A stretch of DNA of 11,142 nucleotides from the NCBI GenBank assembly GCA_947465645.1, contig CANIBQ010000129.1, positions 1-11,142 on the forward strand, written 5' to 3'. Shown one piece after another: positions 1 through 7,062 of the stretch. A program made the position numbers and the translations under genes. Numbering within the stretch: the first letter of the stretch is position 1; each line of letters begins with the position of its first letter. The DNA is from Acidobacteriota bacterium (GTDB lineage: Bacteria; Acidobacteriota; Vicinamibacteria; Vicinamibacterales; UBA2999). The notes below the pieces were generated by a model. That model had not been told where the DNA came from. It made no database searches and worked only from the letters and a program-made list of their open reading frames with translations.

Positions 1-807
1 ATCGCGTTCCTCATCCTCGCGGCCTCGGCATCACCCGCGTTCGCCACGTGGTCGGTGATCGCCGTCGATCAACAGACCCGCAGCGTCGCGATCGCGTCGG
101 CGACCTGCGTGCCGCAGGCCGGGTTCGCTGGGTTCCCGGCCAAGGGCCTGATGGACGTGCAGGCGATCGTCGTGCCCGGCAAGGGCGTGGCCGCCGCGCA
201 GGCGGGCGTGGATCGCACGCGCCAGAACCAGCAGCTGGTGTTCGACGAGATCGCGAAGGGCACGGCTCCGGAACGAATCCTCGAGCTCTTGAAGGCCGAT
301 CCGGCCGTCGAAGTGCGCCAGTTCGCGATCGTCGATCTCCAGGGGCGCTCGGCCGGCTTTTCGGGCCAGAAGAACATGGCGGCGTCGCTGAGCCGGCAGG
401 ATCAGGTGCCGGGCGCCGGGATCTACTTTTCGATCCAGGGCAACATCCTCGCCAGTGACGATGTGGTGAGCGCGGCAGCCGAGGCCTTTAAGGCCGAGAA
501 GGGAACACTGACCGATCGCGTGATGGCGGCCATGGAAGCGGCCGATGCCAGGGGCGGCGACAAGCGCTGCACCTGCGAGACCAAGCCGCTGCCGGCCGCT
601 ACGGCGTCCTGCGAGAGCAAGACGGCGCACGTGGCCTACATCCTGCGCGCCGATGTGAACGACAAGAACGGCGCCGCGTTCAACGACGGCCAGTACGCGA
701 TGTACGTCTCGGTGACCAACGACGACATCACCGCCGCCGAGAACGCCAATCCCGTCAGGACACTGCGCCTGCGCTACGAGGCGTGGAAGAAAGCCCACCC
801 ACGGTGA
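1..807 (+). CDS. DUF1028 family exported protein, 5' end missing
   Basis: The reading frame is open from base 1 and gives 268 visible residues before TGA at 805-807; the true start lies upstream of the window. The first visible residues are a hydrophobic stretch ending SPAFA, then TW, which fits the end of a signal peptide with an AxA signal peptidase I site after residue 15. The mature part begins WSVIAVD and continues with the SVAIAS and [11 protein letters not shown] segments typical of DUF1028, a family related to Ntn-hydrolase folds whose reaction is not settled. A later part (about residues 180-250) has a Cys-x-Cys and a further Cys around residues 190-203, then a charged C-terminus ending AWKKAHPR. 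The stop overlaps the next start by GTGA. Exported localisation is inferred; family assignment is from recognised sequence pattern. Confidence 0.8.
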   Translation: MAFLILAASASPAFATWSVIAVDQQTRSVAIASATCVPQAGFAGFPAKGLMDVQAIVVPGKGVAAAQAGVDRTRQNQQLVFDEIAKGTAPERILELLKADPAVEVRQFAIVDLQGRSAGFSGQKNMAASLSRQDQVPGAGIYFSIQGNILASDDVVSAAAEAFKAEKGTLTDRVMAAMEAADARGGDKRCTCETKPLPAATASCESKTAHVAYILRADVNDKNGAAFNDGQYAMYVSVTNDDITAAENANPVRTLRLRYEAWKKAHPR

Positions 808-1037
808 CCCCGGACGAGCAACAGGAAGTCCGCCGCCTGATCGACGCGCACGAGCACATGCTCCAGGTCTGCCGCGCCTGCGCCGAGACCACGCGCGACC
901 TGGCGTGGGAGGTGAAGCGCGGCAGCGTGCCCAGCCCCGAATCGCTCGAGGCGACGCTCGCCGAAGCCGAGCGCGTGCTCGACGATCTCGGCAAGGTGGA
1001 AGTGGCGATCGCGGAAATGAAGGCGGCGCTCTGGTGA
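804..1037 (+). CDS. Small helical CxxC protein, unknown function
   Basis: I do not recognise this 77-residue protein. I chose the GTG at 804 because it overlaps the previous TGA as GTGA and the upstream reading is part of the preceding gene; an in-frame GTG at 783 would add seven residues. The sequence is rich in Glu, Ala, Leu and Arg and predicted to be almost all helix, in two segments (about residues 4-39 and 45-76) separated by a Ser/Pro turn. The first helix carries a Cys-Arg-Ala-Cys pair at residues 23 and 26 next to two His residues (16 and 18), which could bind metal or be redox-active; this is inference. It overlaps the histidine kinase start by another GTGA, so it is probably translated together with the kinase and may be its accessory or partner. 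It has no signal peptide or membrane segment, so it is likely cytoplasmic. Confidence 0.72.
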   Translation: MTPDEQQEVRRLIDAHEHMLQVCRACAETTRDLAWEVKRGSVPSPESLEATLAEAERVLDDLGKVEVAIAEMKAALW

Positions 1038-2911
1038 CCGACATCCCCGGCCGCGATCAACTCGGCGCGCTGATCAACTTCAGCGTCGACGCGGTCGTGC
1101 TCGTCAACGCCGACGGCGTCATTCAGTGGGCCAACGCGGCGACCACCGACGTGCTCGGCTACCAGCCCGAGGACCTGGCCGGACTGCACGTGTGCGATCT
1201 GGTCGAGCCGGTGGATCGCGACGCCTGGCAGACGCTGGTGCGCCGCCTGTTCGACGAGCCCCACGTGCCGGGCCGCGGCGCCTTTCGCTGTCGCCATCGG
1301 GACGGCGGCGTGCGCTGGACCGAAGGTGTAGCCCGGAACCTCCTGCATGAGCCTTCCGTCGGCGCCATCGTCGTCTACTACCGTGACGTGACCGACCGGA
1401 AAGCGACCGAGGAAGCGTTGAAGGCGACCGAGGATCGCTACGGCCACCTCTTTTACTCCGCCGCCGATATCATCTTCGAGGCCGATCACGAGGGCTACTT
1501 CAGGTTCGTGAATCCCGAGACGTTGCGCGTATTCGAATATGCCGCCGACGAAGTGATCGGCCGCCGCTTCACCGAGTTCATTCGCGCCGACTACCGGCCG
1601 CAGATCCTGCATCACTATTACCGCCAGACGGTCGAGAAGCGGCCGAATTCGTACGTGGAGTTCCCGGCGATCACCAAGACGGGCCGCGAGGTGTGGCTCG
1701 GCCAGAACGCCTGGCTGCTCACCGACCCGAGCGGACGCTTCCTCGGCATGCAGGCCGTGGCCCGCGACATCACCGAGCGGCGGCGGGCCGAAGAGGCGCT
1801 GCGCGCCGCCGAGGCGAAGTACCGCGCGCTGGTCGAACAGTCGCTGATGGGCGTTTACATCATGCAGGGCGACCGGCTGGTCTACGTCAACCCCAAGGCG
1901 GCGGATCTCATCGGCTACACGCAGCAGGAGCTGCTCGACGCGCCGTTTGCCTTCAACTTCGTCCACGAGCAGGATCGCGCGCTCGTAAAGGACCAGCTGG
2001 CGCGACTTGGCGAGGACAGTGTGCCCAGCGTGCACCTCACCGTTCGCGGTGTCCGCAAGGACGGCGAAATCGCGCAGGTCGAGGCGTTCTGTTCGATGAC
2101 CGAGTTCGGCGGCCAGCCGGCGGTGCTTGCCACCGTAAACGACATCAGCGATCGCGTGAAGCTCGAGGATCAGCTGCGCCAGGCCCAGAAGATGGAAGCG
2201 GTGGGCCGGCTCGCGGGCGGCATCGCGCACGACTTCAACAACCTGCTGACGGCGATCCGCGGCAATGCCGAGCTGATGTCACACCGCGTCAAGCAGGATC
2301 CGGCCATGGCCGCCGAAGTGGACGAGATCCTCCACGCCGCCGATCGCGCGGCATCGCTCACGCGCCAGCTGCTGGCCTTTAGCCGCAAGCAGGTGCTGCA
2401 GCCGGTGCCGCTCGACATCAACGAGGTGGTGGGCGGCGTGGCGCGCATGGCCCGCCGGCTGATCGGCACCGACGTCCAGCTCCGCCTCGACCTGGGCAAA
2501 TCGGTGTCGCAGGTGCTGGCCGATCCGGCGCAGGTCGAGCAGGTGATGCTCAACCTGATCGTCAACGCGCGCGATGCTATGCCAAGTGGCGGCATGATCG
2601 CGGTGCAGACCGCCAACGTCCAGCTGGACGCGGCCTCGCCGGAAATCACGCAGGCGGGCATCGCACCGGGCGCGTTCGTCATGATCGCCGTCAGCGACAG
2701 CGGCATCGGCATGGATCCGGCCACGCAGGCGCGCATTTTCGAACCGTTCTTCACCACCAAGGAAACCGGCCGCGGCACGGGGCTGGGGCTCTCCACCGTC
2801 TACGGGATCATCCGTCAGACGGGCGGCGCGATCACGGTCACCAGTGAGCGCGGCCAGGGCGCCAGCTTCCGCGTCTACCTGCCGGCTGTTGTCGCAGGAG
2901 AGCCACAGTGA
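1034..2911 (+). CDS. Triple-PAS sensor histidine kinase (NtrB-like HATPase)
   Basis: A 625-residue two-component sensor kinase. I chose GTG 1034 because it overlaps the previous stop as GTGA and PAS homology begins at once; extension to 905 would only translate the preceding gene out of frame. PAS domains lie at about residues 9-125, 130-250 and 257-375, two of them ending in the PAC-type DVTDR or DITER motif. The HisKA domain has the phosphoacceptor His399 in [11 protein letters not shown]. The ATPase domain shows the N-box (Asn507/Asn511 in [11 protein letters not shown]), G1 (DSGIGMD, 555-561), the F-box FEPFFTTK and G2 (GRGTGLGLS, 579-587). No transmembrane segment is seen, so it should be a cytoplasmic sensor. 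It has no receiver domain and no response regulator gene lies in the window, so its partner is unknown. The gene overlaps the following epimerase start by 4 bases. Confidence 0.93.
   Translation: MTDIPGRDQLGALINFSVDAVVLVNADGVIQWANAATTDVLGYQPEDLAGLHVCDLVEPVDRDAWQTLVRRLFDEPHVPGRGAFRCRHRDGGVRWTEGVARNLLHEPSVGAIVVYYRDVTDRKATEEALKATEDRYGHLFYSAADIIFEADHEGYFRFVNPETLRVFEYAADEVIGRRFTEFIRADYRPQILHHYYRQTVEKRPNSYVEFPAITKTGREVWLGQNAWLLTDPSGRFLGMQAVARDITERRRAEEALRAAEAKYRALVEQSLMGVYIMQGDRLVYVNPKAADLIGYTQQELLDAPFAFNFVHEQDRALVKDQLARLGEDSVPSVHLTVRGVRKDGEIAQVEAFCSMTEFGGQPAVLATVNDISDRVKLEDQLRQAQKMEAVGRLAGGIAHDFNNLLTAIRGNAELMSHRVKQDPAMAAEVDEILHAADRAASLTRQLLAFSRKQVLQPVPLDINEVVGGVARMARRLIGTDVQLRLDLGKSVSQVLADPAQVEQVMLNLIVNARDAMPSGGMIAVQTANVQLDAASPEITQAGIAPGAFVMIAVSDSGIGMDPATQARIFEPFFTTKETGRGTGLGLSTVYGIIRQTGGAITVTSERGQGASFRVYLPAVVAGEPQ
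2896..2900 (+). promoter_or_regulatory. Shine-Dalgarno for the epimerase gene
   Basis: AGGAG lies inside the last codons of the kinase gene, 7 bases before GTG 2908. It fixes that GTG as the epimerase start and supports coupled translation with the kinase. Confidence 0.7.
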
Positions 2912-3468
2912 TTCGCAAGCCGGTCGTGCTGATTACGGGTGCGGGCGGCGAGATCGGCCACGGGCTGATCGCGCACCTCGCCCAGGACGGGCGCCAGCCC
3001 GTGATTACGCTGGATGTCAATCCGCTCGAGCCCGCGCTCGCGAAGATGGTGCAGCGCGAGTTCACCGGATCGATCATGGACAAGTCGCTGCTCGAGCGTA
3101 TGCTGTCGGAGTTCGAGGTCGAGACCGTCTATCACCTCGCCGCGCTGCTCTCGACGCGATCGGAATTCACGCCGGTGACGGCGCACCAGGTCAACGTCGA
3201 AGGCACGCTGAACCTGCTGGAGTTCTCGCAGCGGGAGGCGGAGTCGCACGGCCGCCCGGTGTGTTTTCTCTATCCCTCGTCGATCGCGGCGTATGGCCTG
3301 CCCGATCTCGAGACCAAGCGCCGCGCCGGCAAGGTCAAGGAAGACGATCACAACACGCCGTCGACGATGTACGGGGCGAACAAGCTGTATTGCGAGCAAC
3401 TGGGGCGCTACTACGCGAAGTTCTACAAGCAGCTGGCCGCGGCACCGCAGTCGGGCCGCGTCGACTTC
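2908..3468 (+). pseudogene. NAD-dependent epimerase/dehydratase, N-terminal half only
   Basis: This is the first 187 codons of an extended short-chain dehydrogenase, most like the NAD-dependent epimerase/L-threonine dehydrogenase-like group. The Rossmann glycines are G11, G14 and G17 in ITGAGGEIG, an acidic residue ends the second strand (D36), the YHLAA motif is at about 75-79, the catalytic serine region is YPSS (122-125), and Tyr155-x3-Lys159 sits in MYGANK. The family pattern runs to SGRVDF at residue 187, where members continue with an RxxRFPGLIS-type segment. Here that segment and the whole substrate-binding C-terminal half are missing, replaced by unrelated residues in frame. The protein could still bind NAD but is unlikely to work as a normal epimerase. 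It starts with a GTGA overlap on the kinase and a good AGGAG site. The annotated open reading frame is the full 2908-3981. Confidence 0.82.
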
Positions 3469-3981
3469 TGGGAAGTAGACTGGTTGGCGCTGAGTCTGAG
3501 AACGGGCCTTCTGTTGACTCGGGAGGCCGCTAATACGGTCTATCGTCTCGCCTACATCGTCGTGAACAACGACCGCCCCATGCTGTACGTCAGCCGTCTC
3601 TCCGGTGCGGGCCAGTGGCCGGTGTCGAGCGTGCCGGCCGTGCCCGTTCGTTGGACGGGCGTGATGGAACTCATCTACGCAGAATGGCCCCCCTCTGCGG
3701 CGGGTCCGGGTGTCTCGCAGGCGAACGTTGATCCCATGGTTGGGCGCGCCGATCTGATGAAGACTGTCACGTTGCAGATGACAGACCAGGGCGTGACGGT
3801 GGGGGTGTCCCGGCCGGTGTTTGCGAAGCTCGCCCGGCCGGAGAATGCCGTGCTCCCACTGCGCGCCATCGCGGCCGGTGGCGGCCGCTGGATCGGCATC
3901 CGCTCGTCGTCGGGCGACGCGTCCGCGGATGCGGGGCGGCTGGTGGTGGTGCAGAACTGGCTCGCGGAGTTCGCGCGCTGA
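3469..3981 (+). CDS. Unidentified C-terminal segment fused in frame to the epimerase
   Basis: These 170 codons continue the epimerase frame to TGA at 3979-3981 but do not resemble the second half of any epimerase I know. Third positions are strongly G/C over most of the stretch, especially from about 3535 onward, and no stop interrupts it, so it looks like genuine coding sequence, probably the 3' part of another gene. Visible features are a region rich in Val and Pro, the peptide ELIYAEWPP (about residues 253-261 of the joined frame), and a Gly-rich segment RAIAAGGGRWIGI followed by RLVVVQNWLAEFAR at the end. A separate start could be GTG 3661 or ATG 3664, but no strong ribosome-binding site precedes either. 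I cannot assign a function. It is listed separately because its origin differs from the upstream half. Confidence 0.45.
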   Translation, partial: WEVDWLALSLRTGLLLTREAANTVYRLAYIVVNNDRPMLYVSRLSGAGQWPVSSVPAVPVRWTGVMELIYAEWPPSAAGPGVSQANVDPMVGRADLMKTVTLQMTDQGVTVGVSRPVFAKLARPENAVLPLRAIAAGGGRWIGIRSSSGDASADAGRLVVVQNWLAEFAR

Positions 3982-4030
3982 GGGAACGGACGGCGCCTTC
4001 GCTGTAGACGTGGCCGTGCCCCAGCGCGGT

Positions 4031-4082
4031 CAATCGAATAGATTATGTGAAATTGTTCGATTGCGAGCTATATATTCAGGAT
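4031..4082 (+). promoter_or_regulatory. AT-rich leader with 8-bp inverted repeat before the ATPase remnant
   Basis: In a G+C-rich window this stretch is distinctly A+T-rich. It holds a perfect inverted repeat, CAATCGAA at 4031-4038 and TTCGATTG at 4056-4063, 17 bases apart. It is followed by TATATT at 4071-4076, a good -10 match placed so that transcription would start close to the ATG at 4083, a leaderless arrangement. No good -35 box is seen at the matching distance. The repeat could be an operator for an autoregulator or part of a hairpin. It probably arrived with the ATPase gene. Confidence 0.4.
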
Positions 4083-4390
4083 ATGGGCTACGGTCGAGTC
4101 CTCCAACTCCCGGCCCTTCTCCGGAAGAAATCTTTACTTCCTACGACCAGAACGAAGTGGACTTCGTGGTCGGGGATATTTGTGCCATCGAGGTGAAGGC
4201 CACGGAGCGCACGGCCGATCGGGATGCAACGTCGCTCCGCCGTCTTCAGGACGAGAAGATGTTCGCCGCATACTTCCTGGTTTCCCATGATCCCGTCGAG
4301 CGACTCAAGGAGGGGATTCGGTTCATGCCGTATGGCCGCTTCCTTGAGATGCTCTGGTCCGGTGATCTCTTGAACGGGAAGCTCGACTAG
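4083..4390 (+). pseudogene. AAA_14/DUF4143 ATPase remnant with internal deletion
   Basis: Two pieces of one gene family are joined in different frames. From ATG 4083 the first ~19 residues (RVLQLPALLRKKSLL at the core) match the usual N-terminus of AAA_14/DUF4143 ATPases, which normally runs straight into the Walker A loop. Here the Walker A loop and everything up to the C-terminal region are gone. From about 4127, in the frame that ends at TAG 4388-4390, the last ~85 residues appear: YDQNEVDFVVGD, then AIEVKAT, the D...ExK core of the PD-(D/E)xK-like C-terminal domain, and FLEMLWSGDLL near the end. Intact members are about 370-430 residues, so some 270-320 codons are missing and the two ends are out of frame. 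Intact members are often mobile and linked to defence or toxin-antitoxin loci, but their role is unclear. This copy cannot be an active ATPase. Confidence 0.72.
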
Positions 4391-4392
4391 CT

Positions 4393-5805
4393 ATGCACAT
4401 CGCGGTTGTCGGGGGCGGGGTTACTGGACTCGCCGCGGCGCTTCGCCTGCTGCGGCGCGCGCCGGGCGCCGAGGTGACGCTGTTCGAGAAGGGGGAGCGC
4501 CTTGGGGGAAAGATCCACACGGAGCGCGTCGACGGGTTCGTGATCGAGGCCGGGGCGGATTCGTTCCTCACCCGGAAGGTCCGCGGCGTGGGGCTCTGCG
4601 AGGAGTTGGGTCTTACTGGTCGTCTCGTCGCGCGGCAAGCGCAGCACGCGGGTTCGTTCGTCCGGCATGGCGGTGTACTCCACCCGCTGCCGGAGGGGTT
4701 CACGGGCATGATCCCGACGCGCATCGACTCGCTGACCGAGAGCGCACTTCTGTCACCCAGTGGGCGGGGGGCGCTCGCGGACGAGCGCTCGATGCCCGCG
4801 CCGAGGGACCGGCGCGAGGAGTCGATCGCCGAGTTCGTGATGCGGCGCTTCGGTCGCGAAGTGTACGAGCGCATCGTCGAGCCGCTCATGGCGGGGATCT
4901 ACGGCGGCGACGGGGAGCGGTTGAGCCTGGACGCAACGTTCCCGCAGCTGCGCGATCTCGAGCGCCGGTACGGGAGCGTCATCCGCGGTCTCGTCGCGTC
5001 GCGGGAGGAGGGCGTGGTCGACGCCGCGCCGCCGTTTGTCTCCTTCGCCGGTGGGATGGGAGAGCTGATCGAACATCTGGAGGCACGGTTGCGCGACGCG
5101 TCGATTCAGACGAGCGTCGAGGTGGTGGCCCTGGAGCCACGCACAGGGGGAGGATTCGTGCTCGTCCTCAGTGACGGAGCGGGCGCCGAAGCCGACGCCG
5201 TGATACTCGCGACTCCCGCGCCCGCGACCGCACGCATCACGCGCGCCTTCGACCGCGAGCTATCCGAGCTGCACGCCGCGATCGCGTACGGGTCGTCGGT
5301 CACCGTGAGCCTCGCCTTCCGCGAGCGAGACCTCCCGCGGCCGGTCGCGGGCTACGGCTACGTCGTTCCCCGCGTCGAGGGCTCCGACGTGGTTGCGTGC
5401 ACGGTCGCATCGAACAAGTGGCCGGGCCGCGCGCCGGAAGGCCATGCACTCTTCCGCGTCTACCTCCGCGCCCGCGACGGCGGCGACATCACGGGCAAGA
5501 CCAGCGACGCGCTGGTCGATGCCGCGCGGGGCGAGCTGAAAGCAACGTACGGGGTCGTGGCGGCGCCCGTGCTCGTGCGCGCGGGCCGCTGGCCGGCGGC
5601 GCTGCCGCAGTACACGCTCGGTCACGGCGGGCGCGTGGCGCACATCCGCGAGCGGCTGGCCGCCCACCGCGGCCTCTTCGTCGCGGGAGCGGCCTACGCC
5701 GGCGTCGGCATTCCCGACTGCATCGCATCCGGCGAGGCGGCCGCCGACGAGGCACTCGTTCACTTCGGCGCCGCCGGCCGGGCGGAACGGGGCGCCAGCG
5801 CGTGA
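4393..5805 (+). CDS. hemY: Protoporphyrinogen/coproporphyrinogen oxidase, FAD-dependent
   Basis: A 470-residue FAD flavoprotein that oxidises protoporphyrinogen IX to protoporphyrin IX, or coproporphyrinogen III to coproporphyrin III, late in haem synthesis. The N-terminus has the dinucleotide-binding GGGVTG (residues 7-12) and an acidic residue (E32) after the second strand, then the family block GERLGGKI and the [12 protein letters not shown] region (about 49-60). The middle contains [20 protein letters not shown], typical of this oxidase, and the C-terminus has the second FAD-contact motif [16 protein letters not shown] (about 427-442). Length and ends are normal, so it looks intact. It starts only two bases after the ATPase remnant stop, with a weak upstream GGGAAG, and hemL begins 19 bases downstream, so hemY-hemL were an operon. 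Some databases name this family hemG. Sequence alone does not tell the proto- from the copro-porphyrinogen type. Confidence 0.92.
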   Translation: MHIAVVGGGVTGLAAALRLLRRAPGAEVTLFEKGERLGGKIHTERVDGFVIEAGADSFLTRKVRGVGLCEELGLTGRLVARQAQHAGSFVRHGGVLHPLPEGFTGMIPTRIDSLTESALLSPSGRGALADERSMPAPRDRREESIAEFVMRRFGREVYERIVEPLMAGIYGGDGERLSLDATFPQLRDLERRYGSVIRGLVASREEGVVDAAPPFVSFAGGMGELIEHLEARLRDASIQTSVEVVALEPRTGGGFVLVLSDGAGAEADAVILATPAPATARITRAFDRELSELHAAIAYGSSVTVSLAFRERDLPRPVAGYGYVVPRVEGSDVVACTVASNKWPGRAPEGHALFRVYLRARDGGDITGKTSDALVDAARGELKATYGVVAAPVLVRAGRWPAALPQYTLGHGGRVAHIRERLAAHRGLFVAGAAYAGVGIPDCIASGEAAADEALVHFGAAGRAERGASA

Positions 5806-5824
5806 GCCGCGAGGACTGTTTGTG

Positions 5825-5977
5825 ATGAAGAAAATCGATCGCTCCATCGAGCTCTTCGCCGCCGCCAAGCGCCTGCTGCCCGGCGGCGTCGACTCGCCCG
5901 TGCGGGCGTTCAGAGCCGTCGGTGGCCAGCCGCTCTTCATCGAGCGCGGCGAGGGCGCGTATCTCGTCGGACGATAA
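5825..5977 (+). pseudogene. hemL: Glutamate-1-semialdehyde 2,1-aminomutase, first 50 codons only
   Basis: ATG 5825, preceded by GAGG at about 5811-5814 (an in-frame GTG at 5822 is less likely), opens a peptide with the diagnostic [13 protein letters not shown] and [15 protein letters not shown] segments of the PLP enzyme that makes 5-aminolevulinate in the C5 haem pathway. Intact enzymes are about 425-435 residues. Here family similarity ends after YLV (about 5969) and TAA follows at 5975-5977, inside what looks like the left end of an IS91-type element. The lysine that binds PLP and nearly all of the active site are missing. The rest of hemL is not found elsewhere in the window. It is therefore a broken gene, or the contig joins wrongly here. 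Confidence 0.88.
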
Positions 5978-6129
5978 GCCGTATTAGCGGGGTCTCCGGG
6001 TCAACATAAGGACTGTTGGACTAAACCGCTTCGCGGTAGATCGTAGACCGACGCGCTGATCCCGACCTCGCGCGTCAGAATTGTCCCACCGATTCGATCA
6101 CCGAATCCTCACATACGCTCCTGTGCGAC

Positions 6130-6149
6130 CGCCTGGAATAGGCCAGGCG
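6130..6149 (+). promoter_or_regulatory. Hairpin upstream of the recombinase gene
   Basis: CGCCTGG at 6130-6136 pairs perfectly with CCAGGCG at 6143-6149 around a 6-base loop. The hairpin ends 7 bases before the AGAGGAG ribosome-binding site at 6157-6163. It may limit read-through from outside the element or modulate recombinase translation; this is inference from position. Confidence 0.35.
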
Positions 6150-6156
6150 CGTTCGC

Positions 6157-6163
6157 AGAGGAG
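6157..6163 (+). promoter_or_regulatory. Strong Shine-Dalgarno for the recombinase
   Basis: AGAGGAG lies 6 bases upstream of ATG 6170 and fixes the recombinase start. Confidence 0.75.
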
Positions 6164-6169
6164 CCGTCT

Positions 6170-7051
6170 ATGACCCCGCTTCGGCAACGCATGCTCGAAG
6201 ACATGCAGATTCGCCACCTTGCGTCGTCGACGCAACGCGCCTACCTGGAGCACGTCGCCCGCTTCGCGCGTCACTTCGGCCGGTCGCCCGCGCTGTTGGG
6301 CCCCGAAGAGATTCGTGCCTACCAAGTCTATTTGACCAACGCCAAACACTTGGCGCCTGCGTCCATCGTGATCACGGTGGCCGCGCTCCGCTTCCTCTAC
6401 ACGGTCACCCTCCAGAAGACGTGGTCGGTGAAGGCCGCGATCCCGGCGCCGAAGACGCCGCAGACCTTGCCCGTGGTGCTCAGCCCCGCAGAAGTCGTCC
6501 AGTTTCTCGACGGCGTCGCGGACCCCAAGCATCGGGCGATCCTGACGACCTGCTCTGCCGCCGGACGGCGCATCTCAGAAGCCGTGCGGCTCACCCCGCC
6601 AGCGATCGACAGCCAGCGGATGGTCCTCCGCGTCGAGCTCGGGAAGGGGCAGAACGATCGCTACGTCATGCTGTCCCCGACGCTGCTCCAGATCTTGCGC
6701 GACTGGTGGCGGGTGAGCCGACCTCGCCCGTGGCTCTTTCCCGGCGATCGCCCTGGAGCGCCGATCACCACCCGCGCGGTGAACCGCGCCTGCCGGAAGG
6801 CGCATCGACGCTGCCAGATTCCCAAGCCCATCACACCGCATTCCCTGCGCCATGCGTTCGCCGTACATCTCCTCGAAGCGGGCACTGACGTCCGCACCAT
6901 TCAATTGCTGCTCGGCCATCGGAGTCTCGCGACGACGGCCCGGTATCTGGCGATCGCGGCGACGCGGGTGTGCGCGACCGCGAGCCCCCTGGATTTGCTC
7001 CCGCGCCCCGTCGCGCCTCCGTCCCAGCCCCTCACGCCCACCGCTCGCTGA
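6170..7051 (+). CDS. Tyrosine recombinase (phage-integrase family) of the IS91 element
   Basis: A 293-residue XerC/D-like recombinase that would cut and rejoin DNA through a tyrosine. The N-terminal SAM-like DNA-binding domain covers about residues 1-95. The catalytic domain has the expected residues in order: Arg134 in GRRISE, Lys159 in GKGQNDR, His224-x-x-Arg227 in PHSLRH, His250 in LLGH and the nucleophile Tyr259 in ARYL. It therefore looks catalytically complete. After Tyr259 there is a Pro-rich tail of about 30 residues. The start is set by AGAGGAG. The stop is 11 bases before the transposase ATG, so the two genes are cotranscribed. Recombinases of this type next to IS91-like transposases are known; a helper role in excision or circle resolution is inference. 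Confidence 0.9.
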   Translation: MTPLRQRMLEDMQIRHLASSTQRAYLEHVARFARHFGRSPALLGPEEIRAYQVYLTNAKHLAPASIVITVAALRFLYTVTLQKTWSVKAAIPAPKTPQTLPVVLSPAEVVQFLDGVADPKHRAILTTCSAAGRRISEAVRLTPPAIDSQRMVLRVELGKGQNDRYVMLSPTLLQILRDWWRVSRPRPWLFPGDRPGAPITTRAVNRACRKAHRRCQIPKPITPHSLRHAFAVHLLEAGTDVRTIQLLLGHRSLATTARYLAIAATRVCATASPLDLLPRPVAPPSQPLTPTAR

Positions 7052-7054
7052 GCG
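7042..7054 (+). promoter_or_regulatory. Small hairpin over the recombinase stop codon
   Basis: CGCTC (7042-7046) and GAGCG (7050-7054) form a 5-bp stem with a 3-base loop spanning the TGA at 7049-7051. No clear ribosome-binding site precedes the transposase ATG at 7063, so its translation may depend on ribosomes finishing the recombinase and opening this stem. The stem is short and may be chance. Confidence 0.22.
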
Positions 7055-7062
7055 CCCCGTCA

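Noticed and set aside
905..1033. Longer N-terminus for the histidine kinase starting at 905
   Set aside because: The extra 43 residues are an Arg/Gly-rich out-of-frame reading of the CxxC protein gene; the GTGA overlap at 1034 and immediate PAS similarity favour the shorter form.
3767..4033. Minus-strand open frame of 88 codons
   Set aside because: Low-complexity Arg/Pro/Ser composition and overlap with the plus-strand coding tail mark it as a shadow frame.
4097..4126. PPTPGPSPEE peptide resembling dispersed repeat-encoded PTPGPSP motifs
   Set aside because: The same bases read in the frame of ATG 4083 give a plausible ATPase N-terminus, which explains them better.
6025..6037. ACCGC-TTC-GCGGT hairpin near the left IS end as a terminal structure
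   Set aside because: Only a 5-bp stem, common by chance at this G+C content, and it lies about 50 bases inside the likely end.
6970..7051. Possible -1 frameshift fusing recombinase and transposase
   Set aside because: The frames do overlap in the right sense for -1, but no A- or T-rich slippery heptamer is present and the transposase has its own ATG at a family-typical position.
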